A stretch of 5,104 nucleotides of DNA from an uncultured Collinsella sp. (GTDB lineage: Bacteria > Actinomycetota > Coriobacteriia > Coriobacteriales > Coriobacteriaceae), in assembly GCA_900549555.1 (NCBI GenBank), contig UROO01000120.1, forward strand, positions 1 through 5,104, written 5' to 3'. Positions 5,006 through 5,104 of the stretch are shown one piece after another. A model generated the notes under the pieces. It was not told where the DNA came from. It ran no database searches and saw only the letters and a program-made list of their open reading frames with translations. The first letter of the stretch is position 1; each line of letters opens with the position of its first letter. Both the position numbers and the translations under genes were made by a program.

Positions 5006-5104
5006 CTAGCGAACAACGCGGACGGCAGGACCGCCCGGCTCCGCCTCGCACACGCGGCCGACAACGGCGGCGATACGTCCTTCGGCATGCGGACGGTGCG
5101 CAAG
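5006..5104 (-). CDS. 3' end of a gene, possibly selD (selenide, water dikinase)
   Basis: The minus strand from the window edge to TAG (5008-5006) reads 32 codons as plausible protein, ending with AAVVGRV, a Glu/Pro/Gly-rich turn containing PGGPA, and a basic VRVVR tail. This fits the last beta strands of the AIR-synthase-type C-terminal domain ('..aiGev...GG...v.ir') found in SelD. A selD gene is also the expected neighbour of yedF, DUF3343 and this type of desulfurase. SelD makes selenophosphate from selenide and ATP. With so few residues, another AIR-synthase-fold enzyme such as HypE or ThiL, or an unrelated protein, remains possible. It reads in the same direction as yedF, 61 bases upstream, so it is probably the preceding gene of the operon. 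Confidence 0.5.
   Translation of the reverse strand, partial: LAHRPHAEGRIAAVVGRVCEAEPGGPAVRVVR

Noticed and set aside
4945..5103. 53-residue N-terminal extension of the yedF frame
   Set aside because: It crosses the 18-bp dyad and overlaps the upstream coding frame; the TusA domain begins directly after ATG 4944, which has a good ribosome site.

Overview
The window is the edge of a short-read contig from a GC-rich bacterium, most likely an actinobacterial gut anaerobe of the Coriobacteriia (Collinsella-like). That placement is an inference from high-GC coding sequence, AAAGG/GGAGG ribosome sites and the gene content; there is no marker gene. Bases 1-46 are not biological: they are an Illumina Nextera i7 adapter left on the contig end, so the real sequence starts at 47.

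Left part (47-1226), plus strand: a gene lacking only its extreme 5' end encodes an AbiEi-like, restriction-endonuclease-like protein. It is visibly less GC-rich than the rest (about 50% by eye in 181-240, against about 73% in 3541-3600), as expected for accessory DNA. It is followed by a perfect 27-bp inverted repeat (1063-1132) that could fold into a long hairpin capped by a GCAA tetraloop and has no terminator-type T-tract.

Middle (1180-1463), minus strand: a two-gene tRNA operon, tRNA-Pro(UGG) then tRNA-Gly(UCC), both with encoded CCA. It has a TTGCAC-17-TATAAT promoter and a likely intrinsic terminator. The tRNA-Gly 3' end faces the low-GC segment.

Right part (1475-5104), all minus strand: an operon read right to left. 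It holds the 3' tail of a gene that may be selD (selenophosphate synthase), then yedF (TusA-like plus DsrE-like domains), a small DUF3343 Se/S-carrier-like gene, and a class V cysteine desulfurase-like gene whose ATG overlaps the DUF3343 stop (ATGA). This is the recognised bacterial set linked to selenium trafficking. The desulfurase-like enzyme would release S or Se from (seleno)cysteine, YedF and the DUF3343 protein would carry it on cysteines, and SelD would activate selenide. A strong intrinsic terminator closes the operon. It sits inside the short leader of brnQ, a branched-chain amino acid:cation symporter gene that follows in the same direction.

Most notable for follow-up: the long perfect inverted repeat, the selenium-type operon with its SelD-like tail, the terminator squeezed into the brnQ leader with a possible overlapping promoter, and the adapter that has created a chimeric N-terminus.
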